Shown: positions 1-8,786 of the stretch, in pieces
Layout: every line of letters starts with the position of its first letter
How positions within the stretch are numbered: the stretch's first letter is position 1
Assembly: GCA_903858965.1 (NCBI GenBank)
Contig: CAIOKY010000059.1
Span: 1-37,400 of the forward strand
DNA from: an uncultured Nitrosomonadales bacterium
GTDB taxonomy: Bacteria > Pseudomonadota > Gammaproteobacteria > Burkholderiales > Gallionellaceae
Length of the DNA: 37,400 nt
Reading direction: 5' to 3'
Translations under genes and position numbers: made by a program
Notes under the pieces: model-generated
The model's input: the letters and a program-made list of their open reading frames with translations, nothing else
Database searches by the model: none
Told to the model about the DNA's origin: nothing

Positions 1-395
1 GAAATTAAGAACCGGCTATTTGGTACACTTATCCACAGCTGTTTGTTCTAAAAACAGCTCACGTACTTGGGTCAACGCAAAGTCGGCACGTTGGGTCAGT
101 ATTTAATCGGCGCATACATGCAGCGATCTTCTCGCGTATTGAAGTGTATCAGGCACCGCCGCAAAGGGTGCGCACCACCCTGGCCCATGCGCACGGTGGT
201 GCGTAGCAGCCATCGTTGCAGAAAAAGGAAACGTGTACTCCAGCTGGAATGAAAGATTAGGCGGGCCGAAAACGAATATTTTTCGGCCTGCTTGCCGGAT
301 GCAATAGTTGATATTTAAAGACAACTGGCGGACCCAAAGGTAAGACAACCAGTTATCCTAACCAAGCAACCTAGGGACGGTTGCCAAATGGCTGA

Positions 396-704
396 TTAAA
401 GCAGTTGCTTCAACTCACCGCTCTGGTACATCTCGGTCATGATGTCGGAGCCGCCAATGAATTCACCCTTGATATATAGCTGCGGGATTGTCGGCCAGTT
501 TGCGTATTCTTTGATGCCCTGACGAATCTCCGAATCCTGCAAAACATCTACGGTGAACAATTCCTTCACGCCCAGTGCATTGAGGATGCCCACCGCATTT
601 GCGGAAAAGCCGCACTGCGGAAATTGCGGATTGCCCTTCATATAGAGTACTACCGGATGTGTCGTGACTTGTTCGCGGATACGTTCTTGTACGTCTTTGC
701 TCAT
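396..704 (-). CDS. grxD: Monothiol glutaredoxin, Grx4 family
   Basis: 102 aa ORF with the CGFS active site (FPQCGFSANAV), WPTIPQLYIKGEFIGGSDIM. Confidence 0.96.
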   Translation of the reverse strand: MSKDVQERIREQVTTHPVVLYMKGNPQFPQCGFSANAVGILNALGVKELFTVDVLQDSEIRQGIKEYANWPTIPQLYIKGEFIGGSDIMTEMYQSGELKQLL

Positions 705-932
705 GATGTTATTACCTTAATTAAATAGTCGGGAATTCTAGGTTGTCGTGATTACTGCGTCAAGCATAATGGCATCGGTGACGCTATTCAAATTCCCCCG
801 GAACAAATTCCTGGGACAAATTCCGCAGACAAATTTTTTCGTAGCCGCTCATCAGTCCGATATTTTGGTAAAGTGCCCTGACTGAAATTGCCGCTCACCA
901 ATCCCGTGGGCAAAGCAAAAATAAGGGAAACC

Positions 933-2168
933 ATGGAACCTTCTGTCTCACTCGAACTGGCCAAGCATACACTGATGATGCTCGGCATCATCCTTGCCGT
1001 TGGAACTTTCTCCGGCTTGATCGCCCGGCTGGTGCGGATACCGGATGTGGCGGTGTTTCTGCTGGCAGGGATGTTGCTTGGTCCAGGTATCTCGGGCTTG
1101 GTAAATATCAAAGCTGATTCCACAATCAATCAATTGATCATGATTTTCGGCTCCAGCTATATTCTGTTTGATGGTGGCGCTTCTGTTCGCATCAAGGTAT
1201 TGAAAGAAGTCTGGATCACCATCGTGGTGATCTCCACCGCAGGTGTGCTGATCACTGCCGCGATCACCGGCGTGGCCGCCTGGTACTTTCTCGGACTTGC
1301 GCCCGCCGTCGCGTTGTTGCTTGGCACCGTAATCGCTTCCACCGACCCGGCCACGCTGGTTCCGGTGTTCAAACAGGTGCACATCAAGGATCGCGTGGCA
1401 CAAACCGTCATGAGCGAATCCGCATTCAACGATGCGATGGGGGCCATCCTCACTTTTACCGTGCTGGGCATCGCAATGGGCGCGGGAGAGTTTTCTGCGG
1501 GTGACGCGATTATCGACCTGCTCAAACAATCGCTGCTGGGTATCCTGATTGGCGGCATACTCGGTTATCTGGCCGCATTTTTTATTTCGCATGAGAAGTT
1601 CGGCTTTCTCGCCGAGTTCGCTCCTGTGGTTACACTGATGGCTGTGATCTGCGCTTACATGAGCGCAGATGGCTTTCATTCCAGCGGGTTCATGGCAGTA
1701 TTCGTGTTCGGCATCATGATAGGTAACCAGGAATCGCTGGGCTTCAAACTCACCCGGCGGGAAAATAACCTGCTGGAAGACTATGTGATCACCACTGCCT
1801 TCATCATGCGCATGTTCATCTTCATCCTGCTCGGCACGCAGGTGGATTTCGGACTGATGAACCAATACCTGCTCAACGGCGTCGCGGTAGTCGTGGTGTT
1901 CATGCTGGTAGCGCGCCCCGCTACGGTGTTTCTGTGCGCGTTGCCCGACCGTCGTGCCAAGTGGAGCTTCAGTGAGATGCTATTCATGTGCTGGACACGC
2001 GAGACCGGCGTGATTCCCGGCGCACTGGCCGGCATGCTGGTCGGCATGAAAGCCCCGGGCGCACAGATCATCGCTTCGGTGGCCTTCATTGCAATTCTGA
2101 TGACTATCTTGATTCAGGCGACCACAACTAAATGGCTGGCGAGGAAACTGGGCTTGCTGGTGGAATGA
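933..2168 (+). CDS. Cation:proton antiporter (CPA1/NhaP-like)
   Basis: Multi-TM protein with ASTDPATLVPVF and SESAFNDA motifs; ATG at 933 (METPSV-type N-terminus MEPSVSLE) preferred over TTG at 888. Confidence 0.9.
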   Translation: MEPSVSLELAKHTLMMLGIILAVGTFSGLIARLVRIPDVAVFLLAGMLLGPGISGLVNIKADSTINQLIMIFGSSYILFDGGASVRIKVLKEVWITIVVISTAGVLITAAITGVAAWYFLGLAPAVALLLGTVIASTDPATLVPVFKQVHIKDRVAQTVMSESAFNDAMGAILTFTVLGIAMGAGEFSAGDAIIDLLKQSLLGILIGGILGYLAAFFISHEKFGFLAEFAPVVTLMAVICAYMSADGFHSSGFMAVFVFGIMIGNQESLGFKLTRRENNLLEDYVITTAFIMRMFIFILLGTQVDFGLMNQYLLNGVAVVVVFMLVARPATVFLCALPDRRAKWSFSEMLFMCWTRETGVIPGALAGMLVGMKAPGAQIIASVAFIAILMTILIQATTTKWLARKLGLLVE

Positions 2169-2179
2169 TGTATCTCTAC

Positions 2180-3424
2180 CTATGAGTCTGCCGTTTCGGA
2201 TGCCAAGGATTTATTCAATACCCGTGCATAGAAATATTGCACGAAACGGTTGGGATAAGCCATCACCAGCAGGGCAGTAAGAGTGATGCTGACCAACACC
2301 ACCATATAGGTTACATCCCGGATCACTTCACCACCCGCAACGCCATACTCCAGCGGCAGAGTGGCCAGCACTGCGGCCGCCAGTCCTTTGGGTGCCATCA
2401 TCGAGGTGATAGCGGCATCACGCAAACTGTAACTGGCGTCTTTGAAAATAAAACGAGTAAGCGCCAGGCGCATGGCATATACCATCAACACTATCGCGAT
2501 CGCGGCATCAGCCAGGAGCGTATTACCAAAGTGGATTGAAATGCCGAGATAGACGAAGAAGTAGGTTTTCAGCAGAAATACCGCTTCGCTGTAGAACGCC
2601 AGGTCCATTTCATTCAGCGGCACAAGATTCTGATCGATATTGGAGATACGGTACAAACCAAACTTTTCGAAATTGGTCAGCGTGATGCCCAAGGCCAGCG
2701 CAGCGATCGCCCCTGAAAAGCCGAGCATCTCGGTCAAGCCATAGAGAATGAACACATAAGCAAGTGTAGAGGAAATAGTATTGGGAAAGTCGCGCACCTT
2801 GCCCAGCACCAGCAGCCAGCCGATGCCGCCCAGTACGCCGATTGCCGCCGCGAAGATCAGTGCGGCCAACACGCTGCCAACCAGCTTGCCCGGCTCGACG
2901 CCACCTTGCGTTTGTATCTGCAACAGGGCGAACACACCGACGATACTCAGCACGTCGGTCAGTGCGGATTCCAGCACCAGGACGGTGGCCGGTTTTTCCG
3001 ACAGCCGCAATGCGCTCACCATCGGAATGACTACTGCTGAAGAAGTATTTCCCAACGTGACACCAAGCAACGTGGCGGGCAATAACGTCAGTCCCAGTGC
3101 ATAAAAACCGATCGACGCAACAATGGCGGCAGTCAATACGAAACAGGCCATGGCCAATAAACCGGTCGTGCCCAGTGATTTGCCCAGTACGTCCAGATTC
3201 AGCGAAGTGCCGCCTTCAAACAGGATGACCACCAAGGCAATGGTGGCGATCAATGAACCTATCTTGCCAAAATCTTGCGGTGTAGTAATGCCCAACATCG
3301 GACCGATCACGATGCCGACCAGCATCAGGATCAACACGTCCGGAATATTGGTCTTGCGAAATTGCAGGGACAGGAAATGGGCAAAAAACACCATCAAGCC
3401 GATGACCAGGATCGTCGTAGACAT
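2180..3424 (-). CDS. Cation:proton antiporter family protein
   Basis: 414 aa multi-TM protein; LFEGGTSLNLDVLGK, GNTSSAVVIPM, LESALTDVLSIVG motifs of the CPA fold. Confidence 0.88.
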   Translation of the reverse strand: MSTTILVIGLMVFFAHFLSLQFRKTNIPDVLILMLVGIVIGPMLGITTPQDFGKIGSLIATIALVVILFEGGTSLNLDVLGKSLGTTGLLAMACFVLTAAIVASIGFYALGLTLLPATLLGVTLGNTSSAVVIPMVSALRLSEKPATVLVLESALTDVLSIVGVFALLQIQTQGGVEPGKLVGSVLAALIFAAAIGVLGGIGWLLVLGKVRDFPNTISSTLAYVFILYGLTEMLGFSGAIAALALGITLTNFEKFGLYRISNIDQNLVPLNEMDLAFYSEAVFLLKTYFFVYLGISIHFGNTLLADAAIAIVLMVYAMRLALTRFIFKDASYSLRDAAITSMMAPKGLAAAVLATLPLEYGVAGGEVIRDVTYMVVLVSITLTALLVMAYPNRFVQYFYARVLNKSLASETADS

Positions 3425-3561
3425 TTCATTTTCTCCTGTTCGATAGGTCTTGGATTATACATGCCGGATTTTTGGCCATACCATGCATGCCGGAAATGAC
3501 GCAAGCTGCAGATTGTAGGGGATCATGGTATCGCGATGAGCGAGGTTACACACGGGCCCTA

Positions 3562-4194
3562 CTAAGCCGGCTTTCGCAACACGATCCCGCGAAACCAGCC
3601 CCCGGCAAGCAGTGGCTCATCGCTGATTAATTGCAGTGATGGCACCTCGCGCAGCACATCTTCAAACACGACATCCATGCGTGTGGCTATGCGGCGCGAC
3701 AAAGGATTGAGCGCGCGGCGCAGCAAGGCGATTTGTTGCGGGCGCAGAAACTTGTCGAAGATGATAACGGTGCCGCCGGATTTAAGCACGCGCGCGGCCT
3801 CGCCCAGACATCGCGCGGGTTGTGGCACGACAGCCAGGATCAGATGCAGCACGATATGGTCGAACTGCGCATCGGGGAACGGCAAGGCCATGCTGTCGCC
3901 CAGCACCCACTCCACTTGCAAACCCGAGTCATGCTGCCTGGCACGCGACAGCATCGCGGCATTGAAATCCAGTGCGGTGTAATGATGCAATTTCGGCAGC
4001 AACGGCAGATCAAGACCCGTACCAATACCGCTCAGTAATACTTCCTTGGGCACATCCATTGGTAAAGATCGCAGTGACCGGATGCGTACCGCCCGCATTG
4101 GACGCGCAATGAACAAATCATAAATCGGCGCAATCAGGCTGTAGCTCCATCTGAGCATGGGATTCTCCCGATAGGGCAAGTCATGCTTCAGCAT
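3562..4194 (-). CDS. Class I SAM-dependent methyltransferase (UbiE-like)
   Basis: SGIGTGLDLPLLP SAM motif, ALDFNAAMLSRAR, LPFPDAQFDHIVLHLIL; start could be internal (MLRWSY, 4158). Confidence 0.85.
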   Translation of the reverse strand: MLKHDLPYRENPMLRWSYSLIAPIYDLFIARPMRAVRIRSLRSLPMDVPKEVLLSGIGTGLDLPLLPKLHHYTALDFNAAMLSRARQHDSGLQVEWVLGDSMALPFPDAQFDHIVLHLILAVVPQPARCLGEAARVLKSGGTVIIFDKFLRPQQIALLRRALNPLSRRIATRMDVVFEDVLREVPSLQLISDEPLLAGGWFRGIVLRKPA

Positions 4195-4203
4195 AAGTCT
4201 AGT

Positions 4204-5109
4204 CTAGCGCAAAAGTTCAATGCCGGAAATTTTGGCATGCGCAACAGCTTGTGTGAGTGCTTCGATAGCCTGCCCGCGGGTAAAACTCTTGCGCCATGCC
4301 AGCGCAATGCGACGTGACGGTGCAGGATTGCTGAATGGAATCACCTTCAGCGACTTGCTACGGTAGCGCGCGCTGTTCGCCGAAGCAGGCAACACGGTAA
4401 TGCCCAAACCGGAAGCCACCATGTTGCGTATTGTTTCGAGCGAGGTGCCTTGCTGTATCTCCGCACCCTTGCGGTTGAGGTCCGGACAGGCTTCGGCGAC
4501 CTGATTGCTGAAGCAATGCCCCGAATCAAGCAACAACACCTTTTCTGCGGAAAGTTCCTGCGCCTTGATGCTGCGCCGGTTGGCCCAGTGATGATCATTG
4601 CCGACCACCACTTCGAAAGGTTCATCATACAAAGGTTGAGTAACAATGCCGTTATCGCCGTATGGCAGCGCGATGATGATGACGTCGAGCTTGCCGTTGC
4701 GCAACAGAGCATCCAGATTGGCCGTGATGTTTTCTTCAACTTCCAGCGGCATGTTCGGAGCGAGCTTCTTCAGTGCGGGGATCAGGTCGGGTAGAAGGTA
4801 AGGACCCACGCTATAGATAATCCCGACGCGCAACACACCCGACAGCTGGTCGTTGCCCTGCTTGGCAATCTCGCGGATGTGCGCCGCCTCTTCGAGTACA
4901 CGCTGTGCCTGCTCTACGATCTGCACACCGATAGGAGTGACAGAGACTTCGTTTTTGCCACGCTCGAAGATTTGCACGCCCAGTTCTTCCTCGAGCTTCT
5001 GGATCGCCAGCGACAGCGCGGGCTGGCTGATGAAGGATTTTTCTGCGGCACGGCGGAAATTGCGTTCCTGCGCGACCGCAACGATGTAACGCAGTTCACT
5101 GAGGGTCAT
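4204..5109 (-). CDS. oxyR: LysR-family hydrogen peroxide sensor OxyR
   Basis: LysR HTH at N-terminus; DSGHCFSNQVAEAC contains two Cys with the same 9-residue spacing as E. coli OxyR C199/C208. Confidence 0.93.
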   Translation of the reverse strand: MTLSELRYIVAVAQERNFRRAAEKSFISQPALSLAIQKLEEELGVQIFERGKNEVSVTPIGVQIVEQAQRVLEEAAHIREIAKQGNDQLSGVLRVGIIYSVGPYLLPDLIPALKKLAPNMPLEVEENITANLDALLRNGKLDVIIIALPYGDNGIVTQPLYDEPFEVVVGNDHHWANRRSIKAQELSAEKVLLLDSGHCFSNQVAEACPDLNRKGAEIQQGTSLETIRNMVASGLGITVLPASANSARYRSKSLKVIPFSNPAPSRRIALAWRKSFTRGQAIEALTQAVAHAKISGIELLR

Positions 5110-5122
5110 GACAATACCTCCT

Positions 5123-5143
5123 TTGATTTATATAATAAATCAA
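5123..5143. promoter_or_regulatory. Perfect 21-bp palindrome, candidate OxyR operator
   Basis: TTGATTTAT-ATA-ATAAATCAA (9-3-9 perfect inverted repeat) just upstream of oxyR in the divergent oxyR/rubrerythrin intergenic region, followed by degenerate half-sites (TTGGTTTA, TAATCAA, TAGATTTAT). Confidence 0.65.
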
Positions 5144-5238
5144 CTTGGTTTAAATAATCAATTAGATTTATCGATGTGCAAACCTTAGATTGCACCCGTG
5201 GACAAAAACCACTCAATCAACTTTTTAAGGAGAGCATC

Positions 5239-5712
5239 ATGAAACGACCGGAAATAAAAACAGTCGCCAACCTCGAATCGGCATTTGCCGGTGAATCGAT
5301 GGCACACATCAAGTATCGCTACTTCGCGAAGATCGCACGTGCCACTGGCGACGAGGAAACAGCGCGGATATTCGAGGAGACCGCCGACCAGGAAGTACAG
5401 CACGCGTTCGGACATCTCAATCTGCTTTACCCGAAAGAGGCTATGACCCCGGCAAGCTGTTTGAAAATGGCGATAGAAGGCGAAACCTACGAATACACCG
5501 AAATGTATCCGGGCTTTCTCAAAACGGCACAACAGGAAGGCAATGTTGCTGCTGTCGCGGAAATCAAGGAGCAGATCGCCGAATCGAAGGAACACGCCGA
5601 ACAATTTCAGGCGATGCTGCAAAAAGCGGCAAAGCGCTTTGCCGCATTGGCCAAGGTTGAGGAGCGTCACGCCAACCAGTATCGCGTCGTGTTGGCGAAA
5701 GTTTCATCTTAA
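5239..5712 (+). CDS. rbr: Rubrerythrin, di-iron domain only (no C-terminal rubredoxin domain)
   Basis: MKRPEIKTVANLESAFAGESMAHIKYRYF; di-iron ligand motifs ADQEVQH and VEERHANQY; AAGGAG RBS before ATG at 5239. Confidence 0.93.
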   Translation: MKRPEIKTVANLESAFAGESMAHIKYRYFAKIARATGDEETARIFEETADQEVQHAFGHLNLLYPKEAMTPASCLKMAIEGETYEYTEMYPGFLKTAQQEGNVAAVAEIKEQIAESKEHAEQFQAMLQKAAKRFAALAKVEERHANQYRVVLAKVSS

Positions 5713-5727
5713 CTCAAGGAGAACATC

Positions 5728-5892
5728 ATGAAAGTTTGGCAATGTGTGGTTTGTGGTTTCATCTATGACGAAGCAGCTGGCTTGCCAGTCGAGGGGATCA
5801 AGCCCGGCACGGCGTGGGCAGATATTCCCGACAACTGGGCGTGTCCTGATTGCGGTGTGGCCAAAGCCGATTTCGAAATGGCACAGATATAA
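5728..5892 (+). CDS. Rubredoxin (54 aa)
   Basis: Read directly: MKVWQCVVCGFIYDEAAGLPVEGIKPGTAWADIPDNWACPDCGVAKADFEMAQI*; CxxCG...CPxCG iron site; AAGGAGAA RBS; absent from the supplied ORF track because it is short. Confidence 0.97.
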   Translation: MKVWQCVVCGFIYDEAAGLPVEGIKPGTAWADIPDNWACPDCGVAKADFEMAQI

Positions 5893-5945
5893 ATCGCCGA
5901 CCATTTGTGCAGGCTGCATCAGCCAGTTAAAAATCAAAGGTGAAT

Positions 5946-7100
5946 ATGATGAAACCTATCATAGTGTTGGGCAGTGGCCTGGCTGGTTACACGCTGGTGC
6001 GTGAATTGCGCAAGCTGGATCGCGACGTGCCAATCACGCTGATATCGCGGGACAGCGGTGATTATTATTCCAAACCAATGCTATCGAATGCGCTGGCGCA
6101 GCATAAAACCGCCGAGTCACTGGTGATCACTGCAGCGGCGGAAATGGCCAAGCAATTGGACTTCACGCTTCTGCAACATGTCGAGGTGTCTGGCATACAC
6201 CGCGAACGCAAGGAGTTGCAGACCAGCGCGGGCTTGGTCGAATATAGCCGTCTGGTGCTGGCGCTGGGCGCTGACCCGATACGCCTGCCGTTGCGGGGCG
6301 ACGCAGTTGATGCGGTGATGTCGGTGAACGATCTTTCGGATTACGCGAAATTCCGCAACCTGCTTCAATCGGCAAAACATATCGCGATCATCGGCGGCGG
6401 CCTGATCGGCTGTGAATTCGCCAACGATCTGGCGGGCGCAGGATGCGCCGTGACGGTGATAGACCCGACCGCGTATCCGCTCTCCGGCCTGATGCCTGAA
6501 CAAGCGGGAAAACAACTGCTGGCACCGCTAGCCAAGCTCGGCATCACGTGGAGATTCGGTGCGGCAGTGCAAGCTGTCGATCATGCCGCAACGGGCTATG
6601 CGCTGACGCTGACCGATGGCACGATTTTGGCGGCGGATTTGGTATTGTCTGCAGTCGGCTTGCGTCCGCGCATCGGACTGGCGCGCAATGCCGGACTCAC
6701 GATAAATCGCGGCATCGTCGTGAATACGCAATTGCGCAGCAGCGACCCGGACATTTACGCGCTGGGCGATTGCGCCGAGATCGACGGTCGGGTATTGCCT
6801 TATGTGCTGCCCATCATGCACGCTGCGCGTGCCTTGGCGCGCGTGCTCACGGGCGAAGATGCGCGAGTCGAATTCCCTGCAATGCCGGTCGTGGTCAAGA
6901 CGCCTGCATATCCGGTCGCGGTGTTGCCGGTGGCGCGCGATGCATTAGGTGAATGGAAACTTCTGGCAAACGGGAATGAAATTAAATCGGGAATGAAGCT
7001 GGGATTTTTCGACACGCAAGATCAATTACGCGGATTCGCTCTCACCGGTGACTACGCAGTTGAGCGTAGTGCCATGTCAAAGCAAGTCGGGGCGCAGTAA
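5946..7100 (+). CDS. FAD-dependent rubredoxin-NAD+ reductase
   Basis: VLGSGLAGYTLVRELRKLD, YYSKPMLSNAL, IIGGGLIGCEFANDLAGAG, DIYALGDCAEIDGRVLPYVLPIM; resembles pseudomonad rubredoxin reductase; immediately follows the rubredoxin. Confidence 0.9.
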   Translation: MMKPIIVLGSGLAGYTLVRELRKLDRDVPITLISRDSGDYYSKPMLSNALAQHKTAESLVITAAAEMAKQLDFTLLQHVEVSGIHRERKELQTSAGLVEYSRLVLALGADPIRLPLRGDAVDAVMSVNDLSDYAKFRNLLQSAKHIAIIGGGLIGCEFANDLAGAGCAVTVIDPTAYPLSGLMPEQAGKQLLAPLAKLGITWRFGAAVQAVDHAATGYALTLTDGTILAADLVLSAVGLRPRIGLARNAGLTINRGIVVNTQLRSSDPDIYALGDCAEIDGRVLPYVLPIMHAARALARVLTGEDARVEFPAMPVVVKTPAYPVAVLPVARDALGEWKLLANGNEIKSGMKLGFFDTQDQLRGFALTGDYAVERSAMSKQVGAQ

Positions 7101-7114
7101 TAACTGCGCCCCGG
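7089..7114. terminator. Strong hairpin between convergent genes, overlapping the reductase stop codon
   Basis: CGGGGCGCAGT-AATA-ACTGCGCCCCG, 11-bp perfect stem with 4-nt loop; no adjacent U-tract, so termination function is uncertain. Confidence 0.5.
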
Positions 7115-7144
7115 CTTCGTAATCAAACTAATAATTCCTAAACT

Positions 7145-8626
7145 CTAGCCAAGCTCGATAGGCACGAACATCTTGTTGTTCCCCCTCAACACCAATAGCG
7201 CAAGGCTCTTGTCATGTTTGGCCACGAGGGAACGAAGCTTTGCAACACTGCCAACTTTCTCTCCATTCACGGAAAGAATCACGTCGCCGGACTGGATACC
7301 TGCACGGGCGGCGGGGCCGTCATTGACATCTTCCACCAGCAAACCTTCACCAACCTCCGCTTCCTTGCGTTCATCCGGCGAAAGCGGACGCACAGCCAAG
7401 CCTAATCCGCCCTTTTCCTGATCGCCGGGTTTTTCTTCGGCACTGGCAGTTTTCATCTCGCCCACATCCACCGACACTTCCTTGGCTTTGCCCGCGTGCC
7501 AGATTTCCACCTTGGCAGTCTTGCCGGGAGTGATATCGGCGACCATAGCCGGCAGATCGCGCGAACCGGCGACTTCCTTGCCATTGAACTTGATGATCAC
7601 GTCGCCGGATTCAATGCCGGCTTTTTCAGCCGGGCTGCCTTTTTCGACTGCGCTCACCAATGCCCCGATGGGCTTGGCCAAGCCGAAAGATTTGGCCAGT
7701 TCCTGATTGACTTCCTGGATCGTGACGCCGAGCCTGCCCCTGCTCACCTTGCCGTGATCGACCAGTTGTTTTTCCACTTTCATCGCCACATCGATGGGGA
7801 TGGAAAATGACAGGCCTTGATAGCCGCCGCTCTGGCTGTATATTTGCGAATTGATTCCGATCACTTCACCGTTCAGGTCAAACAACGGTCCACCGGAATT
7901 GCCCGGATTGATCGCGACGTCGGTCTGTAAAAATGGCACATAATTTTCGTCAGGCAGGGAACGCGATTTCGCCGAAACGATCCCCGCTGTCACGCTGTTC
8001 TCAAAGCCGAACGGCGAACCGATCGCCACGACCCATTCACCTACGCGGACATTTTGCGGATCGCCAATTTTAACGGCGGGCAAATCACTGGCATCGATCT
8101 TCAGCACCGCGACATCGGAAGGTTTGTCGATGCCGATTACTTTTGCCTTGAATTCCCTTTTGTCGGTGAGCTTTACGATGACCTCATCGGCATTCGCCAC
8201 CACATGGGCATTGGTCAAAATCACACCATCGGGGCTCACGATGAAACCGGATCCCAAGCCATGCGTGGGCGTGTTTCCTTGTGGTGCGGGGGCCTGAAAA
8301 CGGCGGAAGAATTCATAGAATGGATCGTTCGGGTCCATTTGCGGGAAGCCCGGCATCCCGGAAAACCGCGTCTTGACCGTACCGGAGACACTGATATTGA
8401 CCACGGACGGGCCTTGCTGGGCGGCGATCTTTTCAAAGTCCGGCAGGGTGACGGTAGGCTTTTGCGATGTTTCGCCCAGCGTTGCGATTGCGGCTGTGTT
8501 CGTTGTTGCTCCGGCATCCCCGACAAGAGAAACACCGCGATAGATATAGCCGCCCGCAATGGCCGCTGTGACCGCCATGGCAAAGGCGCTGTATTTTGCA
8601 AACTTCGGTAATTTTCCCAATTTCAT
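7145..8626 (-). CDS. Do-family serine endoprotease (DegP/MucD-like), periplasmic
   Basis: Signal/anchor N-terminus, LTNAHVV (His), SDVAVLKID (Asp), NPGNSGGPL (Ser), two PDZ domains. Confidence 0.95.
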   Translation of the reverse strand: MKLGKLPKFAKYSAFAMAVTAAIAGGYIYRGVSLVGDAGATTNTAAIATLGETSQKPTVTLPDFEKIAAQQGPSVVNISVSGTVKTRFSGMPGFPQMDPNDPFYEFFRRFQAPAPQGNTPTHGLGSGFIVSPDGVILTNAHVVANADEVIVKLTDKREFKAKVIGIDKPSDVAVLKIDASDLPAVKIGDPQNVRVGEWVVAIGSPFGFENSVTAGIVSAKSRSLPDENYVPFLQTDVAINPGNSGGPLFDLNGEVIGINSQIYSQSGGYQGLSFSIPIDVAMKVEKQLVDHGKVSRGRLGVTIQEVNQELAKSFGLAKPIGALVSAVEKGSPAEKAGIESGDVIIKFNGKEVAGSRDLPAMVADITPGKTAKVEIWHAGKAKEVSVDVGEMKTASAEEKPGDQEKGGLGLAVRPLSPDERKEAEVGEGLLVEDVNDGPAARAGIQSGDVILSVNGEKVGSVAKLRSLVAKHDKSLALLVLRGNNKMFVPIELG

Positions 8627-8786
8627 TTTTTAAACTCCTCTAGCAAAAAATCATGTCCGTTATTTGTCTGAGAAAAATTGCATGCGTAAGGATAACCGCT
8701 TGAGGCTGATTTTGTTTTTTATAAAGCGAAAAAGTTCAGGAAAAGATGCAACAAATTGTTACACCGTCGCAATAGCAACTTTGCCC

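Noticed and set aside
948-1865. 305-aa minus-strand ORF
   Set aside because: Antisense to the antiporter gene; composition (His/Asp/Gln rich, no hydrophobic core) is typical of a shadow ORF.
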